The notes: a model not told the origin generated them from the letters alone. Counted from the first letter of the stretch, positions 42,084 through 51,008 are shown. The stretch is DNA of 64,000 nt from Tunturiibacter gelidiferens (GCF_014201335.1 NZ_JACHEB010000013.1:1-64000); one strand, 5' to 3'. Program-made: numbers and translations.

Positions 42084-42324
42084 AGTGGGAGAAGGATAGC
42101 GTTTGTGAGGGGATCACGCCAGCGAAGGACCGATGCGTTGGTTCTGCATTTCTGTCTTCGGAGGCAGTGGTCAGGGCTTGTCATTCGTTCGCCTTATCGG
42201 GGCGCGGACTGCGTCCGTCCGTTTTATTGGAATATTTTTGAATCGAAAAATGACGGCGTATTCTGCATATAGAATGGCGTGTTTCGCATATCAGGGACCT
42301 GCGGTGAAGGTCTACATTTGAACC

Positions 42325-43386
42325 ATGTACAACGCAAAAGCATTCTCTGCTGCCAGTGCGTCATCGCCGCTTGCATCCACTACGATCGCGCGGCGCGATC
42401 CAACCGAAACAGACGTGCAGATTGAGATTCTCTTCTGTGGAATCTGTCACTCTGATCTGCACCAGGCCCGTAATGAGTGGAGCGGTGTAATGCCCACGGT
42501 TTACCCCTGCGTTCCGGGCCACGAGATTGTAGGGCGTGTGACCAAGACCGGCTCCGCTGTGAAGAAGTTCAAGACCGGCGACGTTGTCGCGGTTGGCTGC
42601 ATGGTCGATTCCGACGGTACGTGCGAGGAGTGCAAGGCGGGTCTGGAGCAGTTCTGCCACAACTTAACGCTCACCTACAACTTTCCTGACAAGCATACGA
42701 ACGGCGTCACGTATGGAGGCTACTCGGACAGCGTTGTTGTGGACGAGCGATTTGTCCTGAGAGTGCCGGACAATCTTGATCCTGCAGGCGCTGCGCCTCT
42801 GCTCTGCGCGGGAATCACCACCTTCTCTCCGTTGCACCACTGGGGTGTGACGAAGGGCAAGAAGGTCGGTGTTGTGGGCCTTGGCGGCCTTGGCCACATG
42901 GGTGTGAAGTTCGCTCATGCGCTGGGTGCGCACGTCGTGTTGTTTACGGCCTCGCCTAACAAGAAGGACGATGCTCTTCGCCTGGGAGCGGATGAGGTTG
43001 TGGTCTCTCGCAATGCCGATGAGATGGCGAAGCATGCTGGTAGCTTCGACTTCATCCTAGATGCTGTTTCGGCTGACCACGATATCAACGCGTATTTGAA
43101 TCTGCTGCGTCGCGATGGGAATCTCTGCCTGGTGGGCGCACCTGAGAAGCCGTTGGCGGTGTCTGCATTCGGCCTGCTATTCGGTCGCAAGAGCCTGTCG
43201 GGTTCGCCGATCGGAGGCATCGCGGAGACTCAGGAGATGCTTGATTTCTGCGGCAAGAACAACATTACTTCTGACGTGGAGATCATTCCGATTCAGAAGG
43301 TCAACGACGCTTATGAGAGGTTGCTGAAGTCTGACGTGAAGTACCGGTTCGTGATCGATATGGCATCTCTGAAGGGCGGGGCGTAG
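42325..43386 (+). CDS. NAD(P)-dependent alcohol dehydrogenase, zinc-type (YahK/CAD-like)
   Basis: A 353-residue medium-chain alcohol dehydrogenase. The catalytic zinc ligands are in CGICHSD and PGHE, and the Rossmann motif GLGGLGHMG is standard. The substrate class is aldehydes/alcohols (cinnamyl alcohol dehydrogenase and YahK type, usually NADPH). The structural-zinc lobe has D in place of the first cysteine (SDGTCEECKAGLEQFC), a variant that I believe occurs in related bacterial enzymes. The AraC-type gene begins six bases after the stop, so they form one unit. The start lacks a clear ribosome binding site. Confidence 0.9.
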   Translation: MYNAKAFSAASASSPLASTTIARRDPTETDVQIEILFCGICHSDLHQARNEWSGVMPTVYPCVPGHEIVGRVTKTGSAVKKFKTGDVVAVGCMVDSDGTCEECKAGLEQFCHNLTLTYNFPDKHTNGVTYGGYSDSVVVDERFVLRVPDNLDPAGAAPLLCAGITTFSPLHHWGVTKGKKVGVVGLGGLGHMGVKFAHALGAHVVLFTASPNKKDDALRLGADEVVVSRNADEMAKHAGSFDFILDAVSADHDINAYLNLLRRDGNLCLVGAPEKPLAVSAFGLLFGRKSLSGSPIGGIAETQEMLDFCGKNNITSDVEIIPIQKVNDAYERLLKSDVKYRFVIDMASLKGGA

Positions 43387-43392
43387 TTTTCG

Positions 43393-44400
43393 ATGAGTAA
43401 GCACTTTCGGGTTCCCGGCCGTCTGTCGTCGAAGTTGAAAGAGTCGGGAGTTCATGTGTCTTCTGTATTGCAGAGTGCGGGGTTGCCTTCGGGCCTGCTC
43501 GATCAACCTCGCGTTCTCGTAACGACAGAAGAGTTTTTTGCGCTGTGGCGGGGGATCGGGCAGGTAAGTCCGGACCCCGCCATTGGGCTTGCGTTGGGCA
43601 CGGCGGAGAAGTCGGAACACTTCGATCCGGTAGTGCTCGCTGCTCTTTCGGCGGGCAATTTTGGCGAGGCGATGCGGCAGATCGCCCGGTACAAACAACT
43701 CTCCTGCCCGGAAGAGGTTGTGCTTGAGCCGGGGGATCAGGAGTGGACGATCCAGTTTCGCTGGCTGCTGGCGAATGAAGAGGAGCCTGCGGTGCTGACC
43801 GATCTCTGTTTCGCGTGGGTGCTTTCGATTGCGCGGCATGGCACGGGAATGCGGATTTCGCCGGTGCGTCTTGAACTGCAACGACCGCGTGCGAGTGCAA
43901 GATCGCTCGAGCGACACTTTGGCTGTCCGGTTGTGTTTGGCGCGGCGCGAAATGCGATTGTGTTTCGTGCGGCGGACGCTGAGCTACGCTTTGTGACTCG
44001 CAATGCGGAACTTCTGGCGATGCTTGCGCCGCAACTGGACGAAGACTTGAAGCAGCATAAGGGCGAGGAGAGTTTTCCTGAGCGCGTTCGCGCGACGATT
44101 CAGCGGAAGCTGACGGGCAGTCGTCCCAAGATGGGGGAGATCGCCCGTGAGCTTCATATCAGCTCTCGGACTCTGCAGCGGCGGTTGCAGGATGCGGGCT
44201 TGAACTTTCAGAAGGCGTTGGAGGAGGCGCGGCATCAGCTGGCGCGGCACTATCTTACAAACTCTCTGTTGGAGTTGAGCGAGACAGCGCACTTGCTGGG
44301 CTATGAGGATTCGAACTCGTTTGTGCGGGCGTTTCGGGTGTGGGAGGGTGTTCCGCCGGCGCACTGGCGGGGAGCGCAGCGAGAGAAGGCTCTTTCTTAG
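43393..44400 (+). CDS. AraC-family transcriptional regulator
   Basis: A 335-residue regulator with the arabinose-binding-like N-terminal domain of the ArgR/OruR type (SKLKESGVHVSSVLQSAGLPSGLLDQPRVLVTTEEFFALWRGIG) and a C-terminal AraC DNA-binding domain with two helix-turn-helix motifs: KMGEIARELHISSRTLQRRLQDAGLNF and ELSETAHLLGYEDSNSFVRAFRVWEGVPPAHWR. It is transcribed with the alcohol dehydrogenase gene. The inducer is unknown; an aldehyde or alcohol is an inference from its partner. Confidence 0.9.
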   Translation: MSKHFRVPGRLSSKLKESGVHVSSVLQSAGLPSGLLDQPRVLVTTEEFFALWRGIGQVSPDPAIGLALGTAEKSEHFDPVVLAALSAGNFGEAMRQIARYKQLSCPEEVVLEPGDQEWTIQFRWLLANEEEPAVLTDLCFAWVLSIARHGTGMRISPVRLELQRPRASARSLERHFGCPVVFGAARNAIVFRAADAELRFVTRNAELLAMLAPQLDEDLKQHKGEESFPERVRATIQRKLTGSRPKMGEIARELHISSRTLQRRLQDAGLNFQKALEEARHQLARHYLTNSLLELSETAHLLGYEDSNSFVRAFRVWEGVPPAHWRGAQREKALS

Positions 44401-44456
44401 ATTCTGCGCGGGCTGGGTGAAGGTCGGTTGTGGGGCTGGTCGGTTAGGCTGGTGGG

Positions 44457-46949
44457 ATGGCTTTGTTTTGCGATGTTGCTTTGCCGGTGCCTTTGGACCA
44501 GACGTTTACCTATGCGGTGAACGGTGTGGTGCCAGTCGTGGGCGCGCGGGTGCTGGTGCCGTTCAGCGGGCAGAGGCTGATGGGTGTGGTGGTGAGGGTG
44601 CATGAGGATGCGCCGGTGGAGGAGTTTGAGATCAAGCCGGTGCAGCAGGTGCTCGATGACGCCGCGCTGCTGCCGGAAGAGTTGATGAAGCTCGCGGGAT
44701 GGATCGCGCAATACTATGTCGCGCCTCTGGGTGAAGTGCTGCGGGGGATGTTACCGCTGGCGGCGGAGGTGAAGCGGCACTTTTCTTATCGGATCGCTGA
44801 GCAGGGGAGGAAGGTGCTGTATGAGGGCGCGATGAAGGGTTCTTCGCGGCGGTCAAAGCTGACAGTGGAGGAACAGAATCGCGAGTACTCTGTGCTGAAT
44901 TATTTGGAGGGTGGTGAGGCGGAGAAGATGTCGGCGCTGCGTTCGGCAACGGGGGCTAATAAAGGATTGCTGGAGGGGATGGTCAGGAAGAAGTGGCTGG
45001 TGCGCGAGGTGGTGGCGGAGGAGCGAGACGCGCGGCGGTTGGAGAAGGTGGCGGTGCTGGTTGCTGAGGCCCGGCTGCCGAAGTTAAATGAAAATCAGAC
45101 AGCAATTCTGGCAGAGCTTGCGGCGGTGGGTGGGCGAATGCGGGTGCGGGATCTGCGGCTGAGTTTGACGCGTGCAGGAGTGCCGGAGTCTACGTTGGGG
45201 ACGCTGGTGAAGCGTGGACTGGTGGTGGTGGAGGAAGTTGCGGAGGAGTTTCACCTGGGCGGCGTGGGGGTGCAGGGGAAGAAGCATGCGCATGAACACG
45301 CTTTGAATGAAGCGCAGATGGAAGCGCTCGGGACGATTGCGGCGGCGATGGAGAAGGGTGGGTTTCGGCCGCATCTGCTCTACGGAATTACGGGAAGCGG
45401 GAAGACCTCGGTTTATTTTGCTGCGATGCAGAGGGCTTTGGATGCGGGGAAGTCGGCGTTGTTGCTGGTGCCCGAGATTGGATTGACGCCCGCGATGGCG
45501 GGGCAGATGGTCGCGGCGTTTGCGGGCGAGGTGGCGCTACTGCACTCGCAACTGACGCCGGATGAGCGGGCTGAGCAGTGGCACAGGATTCGGCGGGGCG
45601 AGGCGAGGATCGTGGTGGGGACGCGGTCGGCTGTGTTTGCGCCGATGGTGGACCTGGGATTGATCATCGTCGACGAGGAGCACGACTCGAGCTACAAGCA
45701 GGAGGAGACGCCGCGGTATCACGGACGCGATGTTGCGGTGATGCGGGCGAAGTTCAATGAGGCGGTGGTGGTGCTGGGGTCGGCGACGCCGTCGCTTGAG
45801 AGCTGGTCGAATGCGGAGAAGGGTCGGTACGCTCTGGTGGAGATGCGCGCGCGTGTGGCGGACAGGCCGATGCCGCTGGTGGAGTTGGTGGATATGCGGG
45901 AGGAGTTTCGCGAGACGGGGCAGGAACAGATCTTTTCGCGGAGGCTTATTGAAGAGACGCAGGCTACGTTGGACCGTGGAGAGCAAGTGATTTTGTTGCT
46001 GAACCGGCGGGGGTATTCGTCGACGGTGCTGTGCCGCAGTTGCGGGGAGAAGATCGAGTGCGAGAACTGCGCGGTGTCGATGACTTATCACAAGCCCGTA
46101 AGCGGCAACGATGCGATTGCGCAGCCGGGACAGCGGTTAGAGTGTCACTACTGTGGGTCGCGTAGGCCGGTGCCGAAGGCTTGTCCGAAGTGCGAGAGCG
46201 AACATCTTTATTTTCTTGGAGCGGGATCGCAGCAGGGAGAGGAGCGGCTCCAGGAGCTGTTTCCGACGGCGCGGATTGGGCGAATGGATCGCGATACCGT
46301 GCGCGGGAGGAGCGACATGGAGCGGCTGCTGGCAAGGCTTCATGGAGGCGAGATCAACCTGCTGGTGGGCACGCAGATGATCGCCAAGGGGCATGACATT
46401 CATGGAGTGACGCTGGTGGGAGTGATTGGGGCGGACTTTGCGTTGGGGCTGCCGGACTTTCGTGCGGCAGAGCGGGTGTTTCAACTGCTGACGCAGGTCT
46501 CAGGCAGGGCCGGGCGTGGGGATCTGATCGGGAAGGTGCTGGTGCAGACCTATCATCCTGATCACTACGCGATTCAGTTTGCGGCCAAGCATGACTATCC
46601 GGGGTTTGTTGCGAAGGAGATGCAGTACAGGCGGTGGATGCACTATCCGCCGTTTGCGGTGCTTGCGAACGTGGTAATACAGAGCGAGAAGCTGGAGGAA
46701 GCTACAGCGTGGGCGGGAACGTTGGGGCGGTGGTTTCAAAAAGCCCGGCTGGATAAGGTGAGGGTGCTGGGTCCGGCCGCCGCGCCGATTGTGAAGTTGA
46801 AGCGGATCTATCGTTTTCACTTTGTATTGAAGGCGGAGCGGCGGCAGACGCTGGGCGAGACGCTGCGGGCGATGCTTGCGTATGCCGAGACGCAGGGAAT
46901 CGCGCGTCGGAACCTTGTGGTCGACGTGGATGCGGTTCACCTGATGTGA
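44457..46949 (+). CDS. priA: Primosomal protein N', helicase PriA
   Basis: An 830-residue PriA, the helicase that restarts stalled replication forks. The N-terminal 3'-DNA-binding domain is followed by the helicase core: GITGSGKTSVYF (Walker A), the DEEH box IIVDEEHDSSYKQEE, and LGSATPSLESW. The zinc-binding cysteines are in CRSCGEKIECENC and CHYCGSRRPVPKACPKC, and ISGRAGRGD-like QVSGRAGRGD (motif VI) follows. It is longer than E. coli PriA (732) mainly because of inserts near residues 130-300. It stands alone. Confidence 0.95.
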   Translation: MALFCDVALPVPLDQTFTYAVNGVVPVVGARVLVPFSGQRLMGVVVRVHEDAPVEEFEIKPVQQVLDDAALLPEELMKLAGWIAQYYVAPLGEVLRGMLPLAAEVKRHFSYRIAEQGRKVLYEGAMKGSSRRSKLTVEEQNREYSVLNYLEGGEAEKMSALRSATGANKGLLEGMVRKKWLVREVVAEERDARRLEKVAVLVAEARLPKLNENQTAILAELAAVGGRMRVRDLRLSLTRAGVPESTLGTLVKRGLVVVEEVAEEFHLGGVGVQGKKHAHEHALNEAQMEALGTIAAAMEKGGFRPHLLYGITGSGKTSVYFAAMQRALDAGKSALLLVPEIGLTPAMAGQMVAAFAGEVALLHSQLTPDERAEQWHRIRRGEARIVVGTRSAVFAPMVDLGLIIVDEEHDSSYKQEETPRYHGRDVAVMRAKFNEAVVVLGSATPSLESWSNAEKGRYALVEMRARVADRPMPLVELVDMREEFRETGQEQIFSRRLIEETQATLDRGEQVILLLNRRGYSSTVLCRSCGEKIECENCAVSMTYHKPVSGNDAIAQPGQRLECHYCGSRRPVPKACPKCESEHLYFLGAGSQQGEERLQELFPTARIGRMDRDTVRGRSDMERLLARLHGGEINLLVGTQMIAKGHDIHGVTLVGVIGADFALGLPDFRAAERVFQLLTQVSGRAGRGDLIGKVLVQTYHPDHYAIQFAAKHDYPGFVAKEMQYRRWMHYPPFAVLANVVIQSEKLEEATAWAGTLGRWFQKARLDKVRVLGPAAAPIVKLKRIYRFHFVLKAERRQTLGETLRAMLAYAETQGIARRNLVVDVDAVHLM

Positions 46950-47032
46950 CCCTGCATCGACTGCGTTGAAATGTTGGGGAGGTTTGTTGCGAACAACCCG
47001 GTCGCTGTCGCGGCGGGTGGTTGATGAGGTGC

Positions 47033-47302
47033 TTAGTCGAGCAGGTGGAGCTCTTTGCCCGGCTTGAAGCGGACTGCTTTGCCTGGAGCGATGGTGACTT
47101 CGGCTCCGGTCCGTGGGTTGCGACCGATTCCGGTTTTGCGCGGCTTGACGGTAAATACACCAAATCCGCGGAGTTCAATGCGGTCGCCCGCAATGAGAGT
47201 CGCCTTCATGCTTTCAAAGATCGCATCGACAGCCGACTCTGCTTTTGTCCTTGGAAGGCCGGTTCTTTCTACCACCCTCTGTATGAGATCCTGCTTAATC
47301 AT
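47033..47302 (-). CDS. hup: HU/IHF-family DNA-binding protein
   Basis: An 89-residue histone-like protein of the HU/IHF family, compacting DNA as a dimer. It starts MIKQDLIQRVVERTGLPRTKAESAVDAIFESMK; the beta-arm reads GFGVFTVKPRKTGIGRNPRTG and ends FKPGKEL. The GRNPRTG motif and the lack of an IHF-specific region favour HU. A good promoter lies on the minus strand (47361-47389). Its name is a family-level assignment. Confidence 0.9.
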   Translation of the reverse strand: MIKQDLIQRVVERTGLPRTKAESAVDAIFESMKATLIAGDRIELRGFGVFTVKPRKTGIGRNPRTGAEVTIAPGKAVRFKPGKELHLLD

Positions 47303-47360
47303 TTGGGCCGCCCTTGGGCTGTAATTTTTTGAAGCTGGGTGCTGACCTGGTAGTACGGTG

Positions 47361-47389
47361 ATGTTAGAAACTCAGACTCAGATTGTCAA
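47361..47389 (-). promoter_or_regulatory. Sigma-70-type promoter of the HU gene
   Basis: On the minus strand TTGACA (47389-47384) and TAACAT (47366-47361) are separated by 17 bases, and the start codon lies about 55 bases downstream. The -35 is perfect and the -10 matches at four of six positions. Confidence 0.68.
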
Positions 47390-47464
47390 CGAAAGAACGC
47401 TACCGTAAGATGAAGAATCTAATGACGCAATGGGACCTGGGAGACCAACGCACCCAATTTACAC

Positions 47465-47504
47465 CCTTCTGCGACAATTAGGGATACCACCTTCTGCGAC
47501 AATT
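47465..47504. repeat. Two direct 15-base repeats before dcd
   Basis: CCTTCTGCGACAATT occurs at 47465-47479 and 47490-47504, a 25-base period, about 2.4 helical turns. The copies lie upstream of the dcd start (47545) and about 76 bases from the HU promoter, so they could be binding sites for a regulator of either gene, or a tandem duplication without function. Confidence 0.6.
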
Positions 47505-47544
47505 GAAGAAATTTCAAAAAGCAGGACCGAAGGGGAACACCAGA

Positions 47545-48099
47545 GTGGCAATTAAAAGCGACCGTTGGATTCGCCAGCAGGCGAACGAACACGGAATGAT
47601 CTCTCCATTTAGCGAAAAACAGGTTCGAGAGGGTGTTATCTCGTATGGGCTCTCTTCTTACGGTTACGACCTGAGGGTCTCGGACGAGTTCAAGATCTTT
47701 ACCAACGTCAACAGCGCGATCATTGACCCGAAAGCCTTTGACGAGCGCTCGTTTGTGACGGTGCAGGCCGATAGCGTGATCGTTCCTCCGAACTCGTTTG
47801 CGCTGGCTCGGTCGATTGAATACTTCAAGATTCCTCGCGATGTGCTCACGATCTGCGTTGGTAAGTCCACATATGCGCGATGCGGAATTATCGTAAACGT
47901 GACGCCATTCGAGCCGGAGTGGGAGGGTTTTGTGACGCTCGAGATTTCGAACACAACTCCGCTGCCAGCTCGGGTTTATGCAAACGAAGGGCTGTGTCAG
48001 ATTTTGTTCTTTCAGTCCGATGAGGTCTGTGAGGTGAGTTACGCGGACCGTAAAGGAAAGTATCAAAATCAGCAGGGAATCGTTTTGCCGAAGTTGTAG
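47545..48099 (+). CDS. dcd: dCTP deaminase
   Basis: A 184-residue dCTP deaminase that converts dCTP to dUTP, the main route to dTTP in many bacteria. ISPFSEKQVREGVISYGLSSYGYDLRVSDEFKIF and the later VGKSTYARCGIIVNVTPFEPEWEGFVTLEISNTTPLPARVYANEGLCQILFF, which includes the catalytic glutamate (TLEISN), are diagnostic. I use the GTG at 47545 because it gives the usual start (VAIKSDRW) and length and because AAGGGGA lies upstream. An in-frame TTG at 47503 is unlikely. A monofunctional enzyme is assumed rather than the bifunctional dCTP deaminase-dUTPase. Confidence 0.93.
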   Translation: MAIKSDRWIRQQANEHGMISPFSEKQVREGVISYGLSSYGYDLRVSDEFKIFTNVNSAIIDPKAFDERSFVTVQADSVIVPPNSFALARSIEYFKIPRDVLTICVGKSTYARCGIIVNVTPFEPEWEGFVTLEISNTTPLPARVYANEGLCQILFFQSDEVCEVSYADRKGKYQNQQGIVLPKL

Positions 48100-48147
48100 A
48101 CGGGTTACGATCTTCTGAAGCGCTGATGACGGCCTACTAAATGCAGG

Positions 48148-48846
48148 ATGCTGAGTAAAGGGGCTGCGCAGTCGATGAAGAACAAGAAGGTTAAGAAGGA
48201 CAAGGGGGGTCTGCGCGTCGGTCTTGTGGCGGCAGATCCAATGCGGGTTTTGGGCTTGCAGACGATCTTCCCCGACGGGGGCACGGTGGAGATCGTTCCT
48301 CTGTCGGTCCCGGGGGCGCTCGATGCGTCGGGCGTATCGCTGATCCTGATCGATTCGGCTTGTACGGAGCACATCTTCGAGCTGCTGGAGACGTTTCGTA
48401 GAAGCCGTCCGCGGTTCAGGGTAATCGTGCTGGGTCTTGATGAGAGCCACGATCATATCCAACGCATTATTGGCGCCGGGGCGAAGGGATATCTGGCCCA
48501 TTCTGCCAAGGAAAGCGAGATCCGGATGGCTATCGATATTGTTCAGGATGGGTCGGTGTGGGCTCCGCGCAAGGTGATGGCGCGGTTGCTGGAGTCGACT
48601 TCGGCAGAATCAAAGGCGACTGCCAAGCCCGCGAAGGCGCCTAAGTTCACCAAGCGGGAGCTGGAGGTGCTGCGGTTACTGGCCGCGGGACATCCTAATC
48701 CGGCAATCGGCCGTGCGCTTGGGATCGACGTGAATACCGTAAAGAAGCATGTCGGCAACCTGATGCGGAAGGTGGGGGTTGATAACCGGATCGCGTTGTC
48801 GGTTCAGGTGGTAAACGAGAAGCTGTTGCTGAAGCAGTTAACCTAG
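48148..48846 (+). CDS. LuxR-type response-regulator-like protein
   Basis: A 232-residue protein: a receiver-like N-terminal domain (GLRVGLVAADPMRVLGLQTIF..., residues 20-130) and a C-terminal LuxR/FixJ DNA-binding domain (FTKRELEVLRLLAAGHPNPAIGRALGIDVNTVKKHVGNLMRKV, 168-210). The receiver lacks the usual acidic pair near its start; LILIDSA has an aspartate in the phospho-acceptor region, so phosphorylation is doubtful and the domain may work differently. The start is uncertain: ATG at 48148 or 48175. No sensor kinase is adjacent. Confidence 0.82.
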   Translation: MLSKGAAQSMKNKKVKKDKGGLRVGLVAADPMRVLGLQTIFPDGGTVEIVPLSVPGALDASGVSLILIDSACTEHIFELLETFRRSRPRFRVIVLGLDESHDHIQRIIGAGAKGYLAHSAKESEIRMAIDIVQDGSVWAPRKVMARLLESTSAESKATAKPAKAPKFTKRELEVLRLLAAGHPNPAIGRALGIDVNTVKKHVGNLMRKVGVDNRIALSVQVVNEKLLLKQLT

Positions 48847-49271
48847 ATTCTGTTGAAGAATTTGGTCGCGTGGCGCTTCCCCTTTTGCTGAATTTCTATT
48901 AAGTGTTGGTAAAGATCCAGTTACGCTAATTTCGGCGCTCAGTTTCTGTTAACTATTGAGTTAACAAAACCTGCTCAAAGGTGTACCCACCTTCGTACCG
49001 TTGTGATCGAAGGTAATGTGGGGCAAAGTACTAACAAGCAACACAGACCTGGGAGAGGGGTTGTAGAGATAGCGTCGGAGTTCTACCGACATTATCTCTA
49101 CAACCCCCATTTTTTTGCGTGTGTGTGTTGTGTATCGGCGTATGCTAATCCCGTCGCGCAGGGGTACAACCTCGAACGATTTTTCCCCGTCTTATATATT
49201 GTTGGAAATAGGCAGTTTGTTGGGCCCCCCTCCAAAATATAGAACGATTAGACGTGAAAGGGATAACGATA
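48847..49271. other. 425-base gap with RNA-like hairpins
   Basis: No reading frame here is credible. It contains a 7-bp hairpin (48989-48995 with 49008-49014, ACCTTCG/CGAAGGT), a 22-bp terminator hairpin (49057-49107), and the leader of the SYLF gene. The sequence before 48980 is A/T-richer. A small RNA or a long leader ending at the terminator is plausible. Confidence 0.6.
49057..49116 (+). terminator. Unusually long terminator hairpin
   Basis: 49057-49078 pairs with 49086-49107 over 22 bases with one mismatch (C-A) and one G-T pair, leaving a seven-base loop. Seven T residues follow (49110-49116), the classical form. It lies 211 bases after the LuxR-type gene and 155 before the SYLF start, so it may end a small RNA, the regulator's transcript, or act as an attenuator in the SYLF leader. 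Confidence 0.88.
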
Positions 49272-49973
49272 ATGCTCAAGAAAATTTCAGTGGCTGTGTG
49301 TGGCTTGGCGATGATTGCTGGTTCTCTGTCGGCACAGGCGCAGAGTGATAAGGCGAAGATAGCGGACCGTTTTACGGCTGCGGGGCTGGTGATTGACCAA
49401 ATCATGGCGACACCGGATAAGTCGATTCCAGGCGGCATTCTAGCCGGAGCTTCCTGCGTTGTGGTGATTCCTAGCTACAAGAAGGGCGCGTTCGTTGTCG
49501 GTGCCCAGTATGGACAGGGCGTTGCGACGTGCCGTACGCCAAGTGGAAAGTGGAGCGCCCCGGTATGTGTTCAGTTGGCCGGTGGCAGCTTTGGATTCCA
49601 AATCGGCGGACAGGCAACCGACCTGGTGCTGATCGCGATGAATCAGCAGGGTCTGCAGGCCATGCTGAAGAACAAGTTCAAGCTGGGCGCGGATGCTGCG
49701 GCTTCGGCGGGACCTGTGGGACGTAATGCACAGGCTGGCACGGACTGGAAGCTCAATGCAGAGTTCCTGACTTATTCGCGCAGCAAGGGATTGTTTGCGG
49801 GTATTGATCTGGATGGCACGGTGTTGTCGCAGAACCAGGATGACACACGCGCTCTGTATGGATCGGATGTTCAGTTCGAACAGATTCTCGGCGGCAAGCA
49901 GGTGACGCCGGTCGAGGCTCGTCCTTTTGTCCGTACGGTGGCCAAGTACTTTGTCGCTGCTCGAAATAAGTAA
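49272..49973 (+). CDS. Secreted SYLF-domain (YSC84-like) lipid-binding protein
   Basis: A 233-residue protein with a signal peptide (residues 1-22, ending SAQAQ) and a SYLF domain: IPGGILAGASCVVVIPSYKKGAFVVGAQYGQGV..., GFQIGGQATDLVLIAMNQQGLQAMLKNKFKLGADAAASAGPVGR and YSRSKGLFAGIDLDGTVL. SYLF domains bind membrane lipids (phosphoinositides in eukaryotes); the bacterial role is unknown. I choose the ATG at 49272 with AAGGGAT upstream; a GTG at 49254 would add six residues. A terminator follows. Confidence 0.88.
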   Translation: MLKKISVAVCGLAMIAGSLSAQAQSDKAKIADRFTAAGLVIDQIMATPDKSIPGGILAGASCVVVIPSYKKGAFVVGAQYGQGVATCRTPSGKWSAPVCVQLAGGSFGFQIGGQATDLVLIAMNQQGLQAMLKNKFKLGADAAASAGPVGRNAQAGTDWKLNAEFLTYSRSKGLFAGIDLDGTVLSQNQDDTRALYGSDVQFEQILGGKQVTPVEARPFVRTVAKYFVAARNK

Positions 49974-49995
49974 CGAAGTTCCTGTTTGATTGCAG

Positions 49996-50027
49996 AGGGG
50001 CGGCTCATGGCCGTCCCTTCTTGTTTT
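49996..50027 (+). terminator. Terminator of the SYLF gene
   Basis: A 9-bp stem (49996-50004 with 50010-50018, one G-T pair) with a five-base loop is followed by TCTTGTTTTT. Confidence 0.8.
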
Positions 50028-50063
50028 TACTGCGGCAGGGGTTGGAATCGGTAGACTAGAGGC

Positions 50064-51008
50064 TTGAGCAAAGTCACGCAAAAAGAGGAGATTGACGCGG
50101 ACGTAACCTTCCGCGAACGGGTTGAGTTTGCCGTCGTATGGTTGGCGGTCCACTTCATGCGGTTGCTTCCGTGGGGATTTGCCAGGTTGGTCGGCACAGG
50201 GATCGCTGGGATTGCGTTTCACCTGTTGGGTCGGCTGCGGGGAGTGGGGACGCAGAATCTGAAGCTTGCATTTCCGGAAATGCCGGAAGGGGAGCGAGAG
50301 AAGATTTTGCGGTCGGTATACCGCAATTTGGGGAGGCTGCTGGCGGAGTTCTGCCTGATGCCGGGATATACGCCGGAGGGGGCGAGCCGGTTTATTCGCT
50401 ATGAGGGGCTCGAGAACTATCTGGCGGCCCGCAAGCGCGGGAAGGGCGTGTTGGTGTTGACCGGACACCTGGGGGCGTGGGAACTGTCGAGTTTTTATCA
50501 CTCGCTGATGGGGATGCCGATGGGGATGGTGATTCGCCGGCTGGATAATCGATTGGTGGATGAGTTTGTGAACCGCATTCGATGTCTGCATGGCAATCGG
50601 GTAATTCATAAAGATGACTTTGCGCGGGGGCTGATTGCGTCGATGCGAGCGGGCGAGACCGTAGGGATTCTGATGGACACGAATATGACTCCGCCGCAAG
50701 GGGTGTTTGTGCCGTTCTTTGGAGTGGAGGCGTGTACGGCATCGGGGATGGCGCGAATTGCGGCGAAAACAGGCTCGGCGGTGGTACCGGGGTTTCTGTT
50801 GTGGGAGGAGAGCGAGCAGAAGTACGTGCTGCGCTTTGCCAAAGAGCTTGAGGTGGTTTGTACTGGGGATTCTGAAACGGATGTAGTTACAAATACTGCG
50901 GCGTTTACTGCGGCGATTGAGCGGACGATCCGGCAGTATCCTGATCAGTGGCTGTGGATGCATAGGCGATGGAAGACGCGGCCGCCGGGAGAAGAGGGAA
51001 TCTACTGA
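50064..51008 (+). CDS. lpxL: LpxL/HtrB-type lipid A acyltransferase
   Basis: A 314-residue lysophospholipid acyltransferase of the LpxL/LpxM family, which adds secondary acyl chains to lipid A. One membrane helix lies near residues 20-45. The catalytic H-x4-E motif is TGHLGAWELSS (H134...E139 region), and VFVPFFGVEACTASGMARIAAKTGSAVVPGF follows. The start is a TTG at 50064 with AGAGG upstream. lpxD overlaps its stop by one base, so lipid A synthesis genes are coupled here. Confidence 0.87.
   Translation: MSKVTQKEEIDADVTFRERVEFAVVWLAVHFMRLLPWGFARLVGTGIAGIAFHLLGRLRGVGTQNLKLAFPEMPEGEREKILRSVYRNLGRLLAEFCLMPGYTPEGASRFIRYEGLENYLAARKRGKGVLVLTGHLGAWELSSFYHSLMGMPMGMVIRRLDNRLVDEFVNRIRCLHGNRVIHKDDFARGLIASMRAGETVGILMDTNMTPPQGVFVPFFGVEACTASGMARIAAKTGSAVVPGFLLWEESEQKYVLRFAKELEVVCTGDSETDVVTNTAAFTAAIERTIRQYPDQWLWMHRRWKTRPPGEEGIY

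Noticed and set aside
41382..42272. A 296-codon plus-strand open frame opposite the RNase T2 gene
   Set aside because: Glycine- and valine-rich shadow; the minus-strand frame has both RNase T2 catalytic motifs.
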